DNA of 64,000 bases, taken from contig NMRA01000018.1 of assembly GCA_002633005.1 (NCBI GenBank), positions 532,585 through 596,584 on the forward strand, given 5' to 3'. Below are positions 38,201 through 53,200 of this stretch, in pieces. How positions within the stretch are numbered: the stretch's first letter is position 1; the number at the start of each line of letters is the position of its first letter. The notes beneath the pieces were generated by a model. It was not told the DNA's origin. It saw only the letters and a list, made by a program, of their open reading frames with translations, and did no database searches. A program made the position numbers and the translations under genes. Origin of the DNA: Phoronis australis (Eukaryota > Phoronida > Phoronidae).

Positions 38201-41200
38201 CGAAGACGAATTTTCCTCCTTTACCCTCAACGCAACCAATAACCAGCATCTACAACGTTTTATCTTTTTTCTACCACCAAATCCCAGTTACTTCCATGAT
38301 CCTTTCCTGCAACCTGAATGAAAACTTGCCATTCCCCTCAGAAATCGTTTATTTGGCGAATAGCCACAGACCTGTGAAATGGTTCGCTTAATCTTGACAT
38401 TGCGTACATCTGCATCTTCAGTCTCAGAGGTTGCCTGTTCACCACTAAGATCAAGATCAGGGGTAGCCTCCGAGGTGACCGGTTTGATGTCGGGAATCAG
38501 TCCCTGTAAAATCAAGAGAACACATGAAGCTACAAACAGCAAACTTTATACTCATCTTTTTATAATAATTCAGAACATAGTAACAGTTCAGCAGAATAAT
38601 CAATCAACGTAAACACATCAATGCTTGGTTGGATGATAAACCTGTTCAGGGCTGTTCCAGTAATATATTATGGGAGGGGGGAAGACTCTTTCATTTTGTA
38701 CCCACCACCCATAATTTTCTTTTAGTTCTCCAACCCACCACCCAAAATATTATAATTACCCTGAACTATACAAGAGCAATACGGAGCGTTGAAATGCGCC
38801 CATGAATGCACTGAAAACGATGTGCTTCTAGGGTGTTTATTTGTATCATAAAAATGGCCACTAGATAGCGCAAAATATTTTAAATCCATCAAAAAACTGG
38901 AAAATGTCACCGTTTTTTAACAGAAAGCTATTTACCACATTTCACGAAAATCCTTCAAGAAACTTTAGCAAAACGGAAAAAATGAAATTGCCACTAGGGG
39001 ACAAGGGTTCATCAGATCCGTCTGAAAGTTGTCGCCTTCCATTGTCAACGTCATATAAATACACTTGCTAAATTTAATAAACATTCTGCAGAGGGCTTAG
39101 GAGACACAGCTAAAAGCGCACAAAAACTGCCACTAGAAGGCGCCACAGTAACTGAAGCCGGAAAATCGTCAACTGTCCTCTTCACACCAACAATATATAA
39201 GCCAGTTTTCACAATCATCCTAAGAGTGATTTGGTTGACAGAGGGCGAACGGCAAAAACAGACTAGAAAACAGTAAAAATGGCCACTAGATGGCGCAAAA
39301 TATGACAAATCCATCTGCAAATCGGAAAATGTCACAATTTCTTTAAAAGAAAGCTATTTCACAAATTTCATGAAAATTCGTCGAGGAACTTCAGAGAAAC
39401 GGAGGAAAACAGAAAAAATGAAATTGCCATTAGGGGGCAGTGTTAGTGAGACCCGTCTGAAAGTCATCATCTTCCGTTGTCAACTTCATATAAACACATT
39501 TGCTTCATTTAATAAAGATCCTGTAGAGCGTTTAGGAGATACAGCCATGCTCGCAAAACAAACAAAACTACCACTAGGAGGCGCCACAGTAGTCTAAGTC
39601 ATCAGAAAATCATCGTCAACCGTCCTCTTTACAGTAAGAACATACATGCCAATTTTCGCAATCATCCTTAGAGTGGTTTTGGTTGACAGAGGGACAGAGG
39701 CCAAAAACGGACTCGAAAACAGTAAAAATGACAACTAGATGGCGCAAAATGCCTCGAATCCATCCGAAAATTCATGAAAATTGGTGGAGGATCTTTGAAG
39801 ATACAGAGGCAAACGTAAAAAGCTTAAATTGCTACTAGGGGGCACAGCGGTATTCCGGTTGGTCTGAAACTCTTCACCCTCTGTCGTCAACCCCATAGGA
39901 ACACACATGTCAAATTTTAATAAGATCCTGCAAGTGGTTTAGGAGATACCGCCGCAGACGCCATACAGAGATGATGGCAAAATGCACCCACATATAAATA
40001 CGTGGGCGCATAAAACTACAACGACCCATATTTTCAAATTCTACTTCAATTATACACTGTCAGGTAATGTACATGTTAGGTTTTATTATCTTTCGATATT
40101 TTCAGTCTTCAGTGTTTCTTGAGCCGACAACAATCCAGCAGACACAACATCAGTTCCCTGCCAGGCAAGGAATAAAAAATTTCATTCATGCTTTTCAGTG
40201 AATAGTGATTAATTGAACAAGAATCTTTGTATGCACCCTTCGTGTCATTGCAAAAGGCGGATGCTAGGGTTGCCCCTTATTTCAAAATTCCCACAAGAGG
40301 GGGTAATACTAATGAAATGCCCCCAGGATACACATCATGATCTGTTAAGTATTCATTCTATATGATTGTACAACATGTGCTTACAATCGAGTTGCCTATG
40401 ACTTGAGTAATGGTTGGGTTTACATATTACAAATGGTGCACTAGCAACATGGGCTTGTCTTGTTCATGGATATATTTGGGTTATATCTTCCAGTTGAATT
40501 ATTACAGGACAAAAAACATAAACCACTTTTAAAGATATACTTCTTTCAAGGACCACTCATAATTTAAATTTTCTTCAAAAGACAACCAGACATAAATTGT
40601 TATTTCACCTACAGTCTCCCCCTCCCATACGGATTTTGCTGGAACAGCCCTCACTAGATAAGTCGGCAATAGTTGGATATAACGTGCCTGTATCTTGAGA
40701 ACCAGTTTGATGCCCGTTATTCAGTGGAGAAAATTGGTACCCAAAATTCGGGCACGTTATATCCGACCATTATCGATAAATCTGATCGTGGCAAAATACC
40801 AGAAACATTGTTAACAATGCCTGAATCATGTGGCATGGTGTGACCTAGAGTTGTTTTTCAGTGCACAACTTTTATATGTTTGGGCACAGGGCATTCTAGG
40901 TTTTCAATGCTTGGCAATCACTTAAGGTTTATCGCTAAGTCTGTACTACTACCCTAAACAATAGAATTTAATTCAGTAAAAGTAGATATTTTCTGCAGAG
41001 CATGATTTTTGACTTTAAACTAATCTGACACTAACTGCACCATGTGACCATTTCATTTTAATTAGTATGAAATAACCAAATTTCTTTTGACATCGGTGCA
41101 CGTCAGAAGAACTCGGACAAAATGACCAGCAATTCCTCGTAATGGCGTCTTGGCGGAAGTCGAATTCATTTTAACTGTAGTTTTCCCTCATGACAGAGAA

Positions 41201-44200
41201 CGACGAGGAATTATCAGGAAAGTTAGTATGATAAGCCCTTCTGTACTTAGAAATTAGTCGTCACGGCAACCAGTCACATTTGCTATTAGCAGAATTAGCT
41301 GTCATGATGGGGAGCTGTATTTTGTCAGATTGCTTTAGTTTTTCAAGTAATGCATATACAAAAGATGTGACAGAAAGATACAAGACCTTCAGCGAATCTG
41401 TGGAAATGTTGACTGATGGTTTCTTGTTGGTGCGTGTAGAGCCCCACTTCCTCTTACGAGCCGGCTTCTCCTGGTTCTCTTTGTTCATAGATGCTACAGT
41501 CAGACATGGAAAAATAATCACAACACACTAGCAACAACATTTCACTTTGACAGACTTACAAAGCATGACACCTGACCACACAATACAAGACTTGTGCTGC
41601 CGTCTCAGAATGTCTCTCTGTAACTAATATCTCACTGGGATGTGATGGCTTACGGTGAGTTGGGAATACAAAATATACCAAGTTAAAGAATTTCCTCATC
41701 AAATCATTCAAAATTCTTTAGGGCCGATCCAGCAAAATCTGTATGGGAGGGGGAAGGCACTTTTATTTCGTACCCACCGCCCATATTTTTCATATATTTC
41801 TCCAACCCATGACCCATAATTTTTTAATAGGTTAAAATAAAACCCAACACTTGCAAACAAATTGCCTCCAGGATGACCTGTTAAGAACTTAGATGGTTGA
41901 CAGAGAAGAACTAGTTGTCTTGTCCAATATTGTCAAAATCTAAAGTAGCCAATAGGGTGGTCGAATGAAGATGAAAATGACTTCTGTCAACGCAGCCATC
42001 CCTGCTTATATATTTTTGCACCAAATTTCCAGTTGTGTCTAGCATTTGTTGAGATAATCAACCTGTCTTGTCAAAAACTAAAGGGGCGCCACAGTAGTTC
42101 AATCCAGCGTCCAAAACTTGACCGGTGCTGGCACATTCTTATGATGTACTACTATTTCGACTTTCAGTTTTTGAAATAATCAACATACAAGGAATGGCTT
42201 GTCGAAAACTAAAGTGGCCAACATGGGGGTACCAAGGTTGCCAAACCCGATAGGTGCAGGTGCATCATTGCCAAGTACCTCTATACCATATTTCACTGAT
42301 CCACCAAGCGGTTCTTGAGATAATTGATGGACGAGAAAGGATAATGGCAGACGGAACGACCTCAAAGTTTTTGTGAGTGCATAAAAATTCCATGTGAGAT
42401 CACAACTCATATCAGTTACCAGAAACTTGCCTTTCAAAGACACCTGTGAGCAATACTTTTGGCAGCCACCAGGTGTCTCTGTAATTTCAATAAAGATTTT
42501 TTCAATTACCTGGATGTATGAATGTCAAACTGTCTCCATGAACTCTTTTATACTTCTATGTCAAGTGAATATTGGAACATGTCTATCTTACTCTTCATAC
42601 TTTTTATTTAAAAATTATCAATTTTCTTATATGTGTCAACACCAAATTAGTGTTGCAGAAATTTTCATTGTAATATGACTGCAGTTGAACATGTGCTTGT
42701 AATCAACTTGCCCGTGACTTGATTGATGGCTTAGTGTACATATTGCACTCAGTACACTTGCAACATGGGCCTGCTTTTTGTTTTGGGATATGTTAGGGTA
42801 TTTTCCAAGTGATTTATTGATGAGTGTTGATTTCTTTTGACATGTGTTTGGCCGAAAATACCAACCAGTCAACATTGACAGGTCAAAAAATACCACCCAG
42901 CATAATGCTTCACTTCTTAGGAGAACGAACACCCATAATTTGAGCTTTTTTCTGAAGACACCACCCATGAATTTTTATTTCTGCCGTTCCCCCCCCCCAT
43001 TCTCATATGGATTTTGCTGGACAGCCCTTAGCACATTGCGAACTTTTGAAGTAATCATTGCTAAACTCGGTGAGAGTCATGCAAATCTTGAAGTTTTTGA
43101 CAGCTGCTTTGCACTTTCATTCTTATCATTTGCAATTAGTTTCATAGCTTGCCAAGCCCTTACAATTGTTTCCACAATTTCTGCACTACCCAATTAAAAC
43201 TGAAATTAAAATTTGAAAGCGTTGATTGGCAATTGACTTGAGGAGTCATAATTGTCGCACGTTCCATGTACTTGTAAATAACTGCTTGATCCAATTACCT
43301 ACTAATATGGCAGTTGCCAAGGGAGCAATATAACTAGTGATTGACACTGAAAGCAACTAATCCTGGGGAAAAGTGGGTTCACAGTGATGAATTGATCATC
43401 AGAAAATCAATAGACATTTTGTCTATACACCGGAATTACGGTAAATTACTTGTTGCACCTACATGACAATGAAATTTTCTTTGACGAGGACACATCAGAT
43501 GTCTCGGAGGCCGACTGCTCCTGAAATCAATGACAGAGGTGTTAACCTTCACAAGAATGGCAATTGTTTAATTAAGATAACACGAAGCATATGAAAAATT
43601 CTAACCCAAAGCACTGTAGCAATTTAAATTACATCTCGATTTAATGAAGCACATAATTGCCTTAATATCTAGTATTATATTTAGAATTCAACAATGCTAA
43701 CCAAATATTCTGATCTGAACAAAAAGTAAGTTCTAATCATTTCTGATGCAAACACGGTATTAAGATGACGGCACCAACTTCACAGGCCAAGGACATCGGT
43801 CAACAGGTCAGCAGGTAGTGACATCTGGTAGACAGCTGGTGAAAGAAGAAGGTTAGTTGTAACATATGATCATCTACCCTAGAGACGACCCCTGGGGGAT
43901 GGGCTTGCTGTTCTATTACAGTTGGTCATGCTTGATATAATTGGTGCTGTGTCGACACGATCGAGACAATATTGTTTCCATCTATCGCATTTTGTTTCAA
44001 TACGTTCGACGAGTCTTCAGTCCACAATGTCAATCAATATTGAAACAGAAACTTTCAAAAGCCTGGTTCAGATCTATCCATGACAGGTTGCATTTTGCAA
44101 TCATTCAGTCTGTCGAGGCAACTACAGAATTGCTTGGTCCATTATAACCTCCAATTCCATTTCATGGTAAAGTACTTCATCTCTCCAATGTCTTACAGAT

Positions 44201-47200
44201 GAGCTAATGTTTTTGTTGTCCACTTTTTAAATATGACACACGCTTTCCGTCACGATCGCTAAATGCCCGAAGTTCACGATAACGTAATCCCAATTCATCA
44301 GTCACAGTGTTCAAAGCAATAACTCCAAACTGATAAGTTCAGTAGTATACGCAGAGACTTAACTGAACACGCTTCACACTCGTAAATTTCCCTTTCAGTT
44401 CACCCACCAGTTCGACACCATATACTGTTCAGTCAATCTCACTCAGCACTAAGCAAGTATAGATTCACTGAAGTCCAAGTTCAAGTCGTTTCCAAGTTTC
44501 CCACTAACACGCCTTAACTTCCTCATGAACCATTTCAGTTCCATATTCCAACAAAGTTCGATCCTTGAAAATTCCACAGAAACTCCCTTTCGCATCTTTG
44601 CGCAGCACATTCATACATGTTAGCATGAGCACTAAAATGCGATCTATAACATTGTCTCCAAAAATTCACAAACAAGTCATTGTAGCACACTTGAACAAGC
44701 AACAGTACAGACAGTTCAACTGCACTGACAGTTCAACTATCCAATCCTCACAATCTCAAGTCACCAACAACTTCTCCATGAACTGACTCGCAGGCATTCA
44801 TAAATCATGTCACATATGTGATCACAGCTTCTATTTTCAACAGTCCAATATCCTACTATTCTGACTTTCCACAGTTCCATTTACCAATTGATTTCCAACA
44901 GGTAGACTTCAACAGTTCGGTTCTCGAGCATTTGTGACAACTGGCACAGCGTTCATAACACTACAGTGAATCCTTGCTACAGCAATTTCCAGAAGTTCCA
45001 TCTTCAACATTTTATTTCCAGTCCAATTGCCAACACTTGGGGTTTTTCAAGCAGCAATGTCAACTGACACAGTGTTTGTGTCATTACCATAGAAAGATTT
45101 GTTATTTGGGCAGGCAACGTAGGTCGATAACAGTCCATCTGAATACAGTGCCTCAGTACGAGGACTCTCCAAGTGGTGTCAACACCAGCACAAGAACACT
45201 GACCCATGAGGCGTAGGTACGAGTGCATGTGCAGACCTTATGAGGTCTCGTTTGTTTATACTCTGGTCAAGCAGCCATTCTCGGGGGACAATGAAGGGAC
45301 ATTTATCGGCGGTCATCAGCCAAACCCAGCCCTGGCGCTCCGTCTGGCCCACAAGAGGTTCTTGAACATAATTAGGGTAGACATGGTGATGTTACACTGG
45401 AGGGAAGGAGACAGTACTAACAATTATCAACACCAGGAATGGTCAACACCATCCGCAAGCACTGTTGGACATATTAGCGCTTTTGAAAGACGGATTTAGG
45501 TTTCGAGATTGCCACCTAGTACAAAAAAGAACATAAAAATGGCACTTTGGGTTGCAGGTTTTCAAATAAGGGCAGAATCCAAATTAATCAATTTTGGTGA
45601 CGTTTTTAGGGAGTAGCTTATACACAATATAGGATTCTCCTTCCCTCAACAAAAAATAAACAGTAACAAATGTTTATACCATTGGTTCCTCAGTTTCTGT
45701 ACACATTCCTTCCTTAGTTGGCCCAGGCTCACTAGATTTCTTTGGGCTAAAACAAAACAAGCATTCAAATGACAATGTACAAAATACAAGGTGACTTCAC
45801 CCATACATAAATCACATACCAAGTTTATAAGAAATCAACTTCAAAATCCACACAACTCGGATAACATTAATGAATATTTTGTTTACCTAACAACCAACGA
45901 AAGGGCTCGGAGTGACACCTGGCAGAATCAAATGAAAAAGTTAGAGATGAGGTGGTCGATGAAACCAAGTACACAACGACTGTGATCCTGATGCCTATCA
46001 AACCAACACACAGTAACTGATAAACTATTACAAGAGAGGAATTAGTAAGTAAAAGAAAAATCATCTTTAGTAATAAATTTCCAAAAACTCAAAATCGGCA
46101 AGTCGTAGCCAGAAACCAATAACACATTACACATAGCCCTCAGGGAGAACTGTCTACATATTAAATTTCAGAAGGTTTCGTCTAAAAATTGCGGAGCTAG
46201 AGCTCTGGAAGGAATCATGTGAAAAACGGCCCTCATGGCACCATCTTGCATCCAAATTTACATTAAAACTATGTGCCTTTAGCTTTTCATGAAACATTTG
46301 ATGTGTGTTCCGTTCATTTCGATCAAACACAAAATTAATGTATCCTGTAGCACAAGTATTATACACAAAGTGATTTTTTCATCCTATAAGTATGTTGAGT
46401 AGGACAAGTCCGTAACAGTTGGCAGCCCTGGCAACCCACTCAAAAGATGCTATTCATAGATAAAATGTCACTTCTCAGAAACACTTCACCCAATGTAGTA
46501 AATTAGTCCCAGATAGGCATGATGAAGAAATGAACAATCGAGGAACTTTAATTTATAAGGTCACAGTTCACAAAGCTTAGACCCAAGGATTCGCCTAGGA
46601 AGACCTGTCTTTTATAAGGATCATATTCAACGTCCCGTAGCCCACTAGTTTCCGATCTTAAGGGACTGAATTGGTGGCATTTTGTAGGATAAGACTTCAT
46701 GTTCATACCATAATGTTAGGCTGCTGACAACGTGAACAGCTCATTTTTAAATCACATTCAAAAACATGTCACAGTATGTGTTAACAGCTGTTCCTTCCTA
46801 GTAATGTTTTCTGATGCTGGTAATTCTTAAGTTTCAACAGGAGCAATTCTAAGGTCGTGACCTGGCAACAGGAAACAAAATGAGTGTTTTTTCAGTCATC
46901 TACTACAGTTTGCAAAACTAAAGTGGCTAGGCAGGGGGTACAAATGCACACCTTCTGGACCTGCGTCATTATTGTACTGAAGGCTATCAAATGCCAATCC
47001 ACAGTATCTAGCATTAGTTACCTCTCAGCAGCCGGTGCAGTTGCCATGGCGACATCTTCGGTCTTTTCTTTCTGGTCACGGGACTCCTTGCCAGGTTCTT
47101 CCTTCTAAACAAACAGTCAACAGATAGGCGTAAGCTGACATACGAAATAAAAAAAAGCAACACCCGCTTACTTCACACATCAATGTGCACTGAACAAAAC

Positions 47201-50200
47201 AAATGGAGTTTCTAGACTACTCCATGATCTAAAACTTGCATAATGACTGAACAGAAAATCAAAACATCACTTGAAAAACCTCTCTTTAGCCTCTCTGGTG
47301 GAGAATTAATAAGGAACAAGCATTAACCGTTTTCGCTGATTGGCAACACAAAATAATCTTCAGGGCCAATGAATTCTATTCTTTGAAAGCAGTACTTATT
47401 TTACAAACTTTATGAAGATTTTTTTACGGTGATCACCACAAAATCACAAACGTTTTAGTGGCAGAATACACTATTTACAATTCTTAGTAACCAGATGACA
47501 GCAATATGCATGCCCATTATTACGCATACGTGGGCGTACAGATAAGAAAGGTAACAACCACTGCAGATTTACCTTTTGCATAACCTGAACAGTACCCCTC
47601 ACTTTGTTTGGTCCTTCGTCCTCACTGTCAGAGCTCGATGACGACCGGGACCTAGAGCGAGACCTAGACTTGGATCGGGATGCTGAGCTTGAACGCGACC
47701 TTGACCTTGAGGAACCAGAACTGGACGAGCTACAGAAAAACAAACGTAACAGTAAGCACAACGTCACATAGATTGTTTTAAGTGTTCCAATGAAACACAG
47801 CTGCATCATCGGGCTTTTACACAGAACACTTCAAAATTACTTTTAGTCAACATTCAACTGTATCAAAGTTGGTAAACACTTACCCCAAGATAAAACAAAA
47901 TTTTGATTTCAGACACCATTATCAGTGATTTACTCAGACTAGAGGTAGGAGTGTTTAGCTACGAAATAGCACCCTGTACAAACAATGTTGTATCGTCCAA
48001 TGTGGCAAGACTTTCCATATTTAGGATGAGATGAATCCTCCGTATACCAGGACATACAAGTGTTCTCTGAGGGCTACATATGCTGGAGACCATGACCAGT
48101 GCTTGAAATACCTTGGCAGGGTCAAGTGAGATTAGCTAGACTTTATTAGAGCAATAACACATTACCTGTTCTTCCAAAGTCCAGAAATAAATTTTTATCT
48201 AAATAAGGGAAATTTGAGGCTAATTTCATCTTGAGGCTAACTTCATCACTGGTAATCGGTCTAAACTAAAAGTTTTTGACGGACTTTGAAGGTGTGTTCG
48301 AAGAAGCTTTCAAAAACTTGTAATATACCCTACTCCCTCACCCACCAAAAAGCAACGCAGAGCATTGAAATGCCCCTACGACTGCACCAAAAATGATATG
48401 CTTCTAGGAGTGTTATAGGTTAAATAGAATCCTATTTGTCAATTCAAACGTAAACTATAGAATTGCCATTACAAGGCACTGTCCTAGGTGAATCCGTCCA
48501 AACATAGTTGTCATCTATTGCCATGTTCACTTGACATAATTCACAAAGATCCTTCACAAGGTTTAGAAGATATAACTGCCGATGCAAACAAATTGCCACT
48601 AGGGGAGCCACAGTAGTCTGACCTGTCGAAAAATGAACATTTATTGTTCTGTTGTCACTAGGAAAAAATTACCAATTACCTTGATCTGTTGTCAGAGCAG
48701 TCTTGTGAATAGAGATGTTGAAGCCAAATAAATGCGAAAAAATGGCCTCAAGGTGGCGATGATTACGTTTAACAGGTGTCACTAGATGGCGCAAAACACA
48801 CAGAATACATCCAAAAATGGGAACATACCATCGTTTCTTTAACAGAAAGCAATTTACCAAATTTCATAAAAACTGTCAGGAACTTCAGAGAAACAAAGGA
48901 AAACGGGAAAAGATGAAATTTCCACTCGGGGCACAGCGTTCGCCGGATCCGTCTGAAAGTCGTCGTCGTCTGTTAAGTTCATATAACTACACTCACTTTA
49001 TTAGATCCTGCAGTGGGTTTAGGAGATGCAACTATGGGCAAACTGCCACTAGGGACTCCAGAGTAATCGAAGTCGTCATCGTCAACTGCCCTCTTAACAC
49101 TACGAACATAAACGCCAATTTTCAAAATAATCCTTAGAATGTTTTTTTTTTGACGTCTACCCCTCTATCAACCAAACCAGACTCGAAAAAACAGCAAAAA
49201 TGGCCAAAAGGTGGCGCAAAATACCTCGAAACCATCTGAAAACGGGAGGATTGCACCCTCTCAACAATAAATGCCTATATTCCAAATTTTATGAAAATCC
49301 ATTGAGGACCTTAGAAGATATAAAGGTAAACATAAAAAACTAAAACTGCCACAAGAGGGCACACTGCTGGTTGGATCCGTTCTAAAGTTCACTCATGTCG
49401 TCACATCCATTAAACGAACACACATGCAAAATTTCATGCACATACAACAAAGAGTTTTGGAGATAGAGCAGCAGAAGCCGGACGGACTGGGAGCATAAAA
49501 AGTACAGCAGAACTAATTCTGAAAATCACGTGAGCCCATCGGACCATTTTTAATATTTACACAGACAAATGCAGAGAGGTCGTGAATGTTGCTTAGATTT
49601 TCAAAAACACTACGTAACACCATTTGAAACATATATACCTTGAGGAAGACGACCTTGACCTGGCCTTCTTATTACCTGATGTCTGTTTACCAGCTTTGCT
49701 CCCTGCAAATAAGGCCAAGAGTTGAAATGCCTGCCAGCATCATTCAGCAAAAGTACGACATGCAATTACTCTGCCCCTTTGCTAATAGCTCACTGAATAT
49801 CACAATCAGGGATTAAATTTCCCAAGGCAGACAATTTTCATTATCTCAAGTTCATTAGCACCAGTCATGCATTATTAAGGTTCAGACAGACCGTGAACAA
49901 TATATATTGATGATGAAAGTACAGGATACATCTCAAGCAATAATGCTTATCTATAGAGTGGACCACACAACTGCAATAAGAAAATAGGAGACGGAAAATG
50001 ATATAAATGATAAAAGGACATGTTGCTACATAAAAAGATACAATCAGTGTGATAATGGTTGAGCATGGGTATACAATGACAAAGATATGAAAATTTTGGT
50101 GAACATGGCAACACATTGTTGTATAAACCGATTACACAATTAACAATCGGTTTAATGTTATAAAGCAGAGCATTCTACTCTTCACGTGGCAAGAACAAAA

Positions 50201-53200
50201 ACTGCTTAGCATGAGAAGCAGACCTGTGTCTCTGTAACAGAAGAATGAGCTGCAAGTATTAGCGGCAAGTGTGGAGCGAACTGCAGGTGTGATATTTGTG
50301 GTCAGGTATTCAGATGCATCATCTTGGTAACACTTGATATCCAAACACAAACATCTTAATTAATAATTTGTTAATAGGCATCTAGTTAAATTCTGTGAAC
50401 ATCCTGACAACTAGGAGTATAAAGTCGAGTAACCTGAGCAATACAAACATTGAGATAACACACAAGAACGAGGTTCATGCAGGATGTCAAAAATGGCATC
50501 TATAACCAATGGTGTATGACTGCAGTTTTATGACCAACGTCAAATTGCTGTTATAGTGCAGTATGGGTCTGTAATCGATTTTATAGTATTTCAAATCATG
50601 TTTTAACTAACTTCCTAATCTGGACAGCTCGTGGAGCTACCAGACCTGCAGTTAGCGAGTTTACTTGGCCGTCTAAAAGCTGAACACAGCCTCCAAAACC
50701 TGAACAGGTCGTCCTAGCTGGGGTGGTTAAATTCTGGACCCTGCTACATGGAGGCAAACTGTGTCCAACCCCTTTAACAGAGATGTCCACATTTAACACT
50801 CACGCTTTGCTGTGGAAAACATGATCTGGATTAGTTTAAAATTACAGTTGCAAGAGTGATCACATAATATTCAAGAAAAAAAATCAAACAGGATTTTATG
50901 GTTTACTAATTGACAACGCTACTACTTAGGATAGTACAATTGGTGACCAGAGGGGGTGGAACGGGGGGAGCGATTTCAAAAAATCCCCCTTCAGAAGGAA
51001 CAAGCCCATTTTCCTTTGGCGAGTGAGTGAAGACCTCACTACACCAAAGTCAGATATTTCCCAAATGACTGCACACACACACACACACACACCTGACGAG
51101 CTTTTGTCTGGCTCAACACTCTTTTCTGTACCACCAGACCCTTCCGTGTCCTCATGCTTCTCCTCAACTTCCATCTGACAAGAAGAAGAATGCTGCAGTT
51201 TATACTCAAACTAAAAACTCCTTCGGAGACGTCAAGTCTACTTCACCGGTTCAAAAACCACACAAGCTGAACTGGTGAACGACATAGATTTTCCAAACAT
51301 ATACAAAGCAAGAAAATTAGTGAAACCGTCTCTGCATGCACTTGCCTTACAAAATTCCATATAAAATGAAGTATTTTTGAAAAAATGAATTTGTTAGTAA
51401 ATTAAACAATAAGTACAGATCCATAACTACTACCATTCCTTTTATATCGATGTTATGGCTTAAAAGTTGATTTTATACAGTCACATCTCCACCACAGAAA
51501 AAGAATGGCACACCCTTCCTGTAATTTATCAAATTTATTTTCCTCTACAAACTAGCATACATAATCAGCCAATATCCACAACATGAGTGGTGAACTTACA
51601 AGCACACATAAACAGGCAACTCACATTGTCCTCGCCTTCGTTACTTCTTGTCCCTTTTCCCGTTCTCTTGCTTTGCTCCTCCTCCAAAGTTCCACCCTTT
51701 CCTTTGTCCTCCACTTCCATGGCTTCACCTACTTTCTTCTCCTGTGCCTCCATGACCCCACCGACCTCGATGGCTCCACCTTCTTCCTTCTCTGCCACTT
51801 CCATGACCTCACTGACCTCCATGGCTCCACTCTCTTCCTTCTGCCCTGCCTCCGCGACTCCTCCTACCCCCACGGTTCCGCTCTGCTCCTCCTTGTGGGC
51901 CACAGTAATAGCTGCTGGCTCTACTTCTTTTCTATCATTGCACCTCTCCTTCCCCTTTGGCTTTGACTCGTTCGTCTCACTAAGCACTTTCTCTTCTTCA
52001 TTTTGACTCTCCGATTTCCTGTTAGTTGCGTTATCATTCTTCATTTCTACCTTATCCTCTTCATCTCCTTTCGTCATTTGTCTACCATCTACTTGCCGAT
52101 CTGCCTCTGAACACTCAGTCGTCTGTTTGTCCGTCCCTTCGTCTGTGGTCTGTTTACCAGTCTGGTCATTCGTTGTTTGTTCGTCAGTCTGCTTATTAAT
52201 GCATTTGCCAGTCTCTCCGTCACTAAGTGGTGCCGCAGGCACTCCTTCATCTACACCGGTCATCTTGTTACCAGAGTCTCCTGCAACCTTGGCATCTGGA
52301 GGTTAGTAAACAAAAAAAAACTGCTACACATTGATTGAATATGAACAACCACACATATACGTTGGCCAACACAAAGCTATGGACATTAGTGTGCCAAATA
52401 CAATAACTAATTGCAAATTACTCAAATTACAACAACAAATTGCCCACAGAAGAGCCCAAGAAGTAGTCAGCCATTTTTTTTTTTAGGAAATGTACAGCTG
52501 ACCTTGAGAGGTACTTTGATGAACTTTGTACAATTCAATCATTTTAAAACATTACTTGAATTTATTTACAGCCCTTCGATGCTTTTTACAGACTTTATCT
52601 CCTACGAAAAAATATACAACACCCATCATATATTATCCACGAGAGTTATACTTTATAGAACAGCCTAACACTCAGCAGTGTTCTCTACAATAGATATTCC
52701 AAACTCGTTGCAAACTTTCATCTGAGTTATAATTTGAATGGTGAACACTGTCCCTACCAAACACACTTCATTGGAGATATTGATTTATGTTGTACAATTA
52801 ACTGGGGTTGACATACTTTCAGTGACACCTGTTGTCCAGTTGAACAATTTCCATTTTAACCACTAGACGTCACTCAAAATCAAAGTAATCTTTAATAACG
52901 CATAGTCAAAGCGTTCCTTTAGATGTTCACATGCAAAATTTTAAGGTTACAATAACAAAAATGAGTAGTTATTCACTAAAACTAGAAAAGTTGACTCCAT
53001 GAACTTTTGTTATTAAGAAAATTTTGTCAGATTTTTTTCTTAGCAATAGTGAACACCAGTTATTTGTCACAAAGAGTATTTAACATAGCGTTAACTGATG
53101 AACTTTCAAAGAAACTGGTTAAAGTTGGGTAAGTTGGCATTTGTAGTCAGAGAAATCTGGCTTTGCTTTGTTGCGGAGTGCTGAACTCACAAAATTTCAA

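Noticed and set aside
40100-40165. An ACIN1 exon after GGCAG at about 40160 on the minus strand
   Set aside because: The frame ends in a stop without a usable donor, it lies inside transposon A, and exons 41387 and 38503 join in phase without it.
51583-52006. Plus-strand Ser/Pro/Leu-rich frames of 127 and 139 codons
   Set aside because: Antisense shadows of the Glu/Lys-rich ACIN1 central exon.
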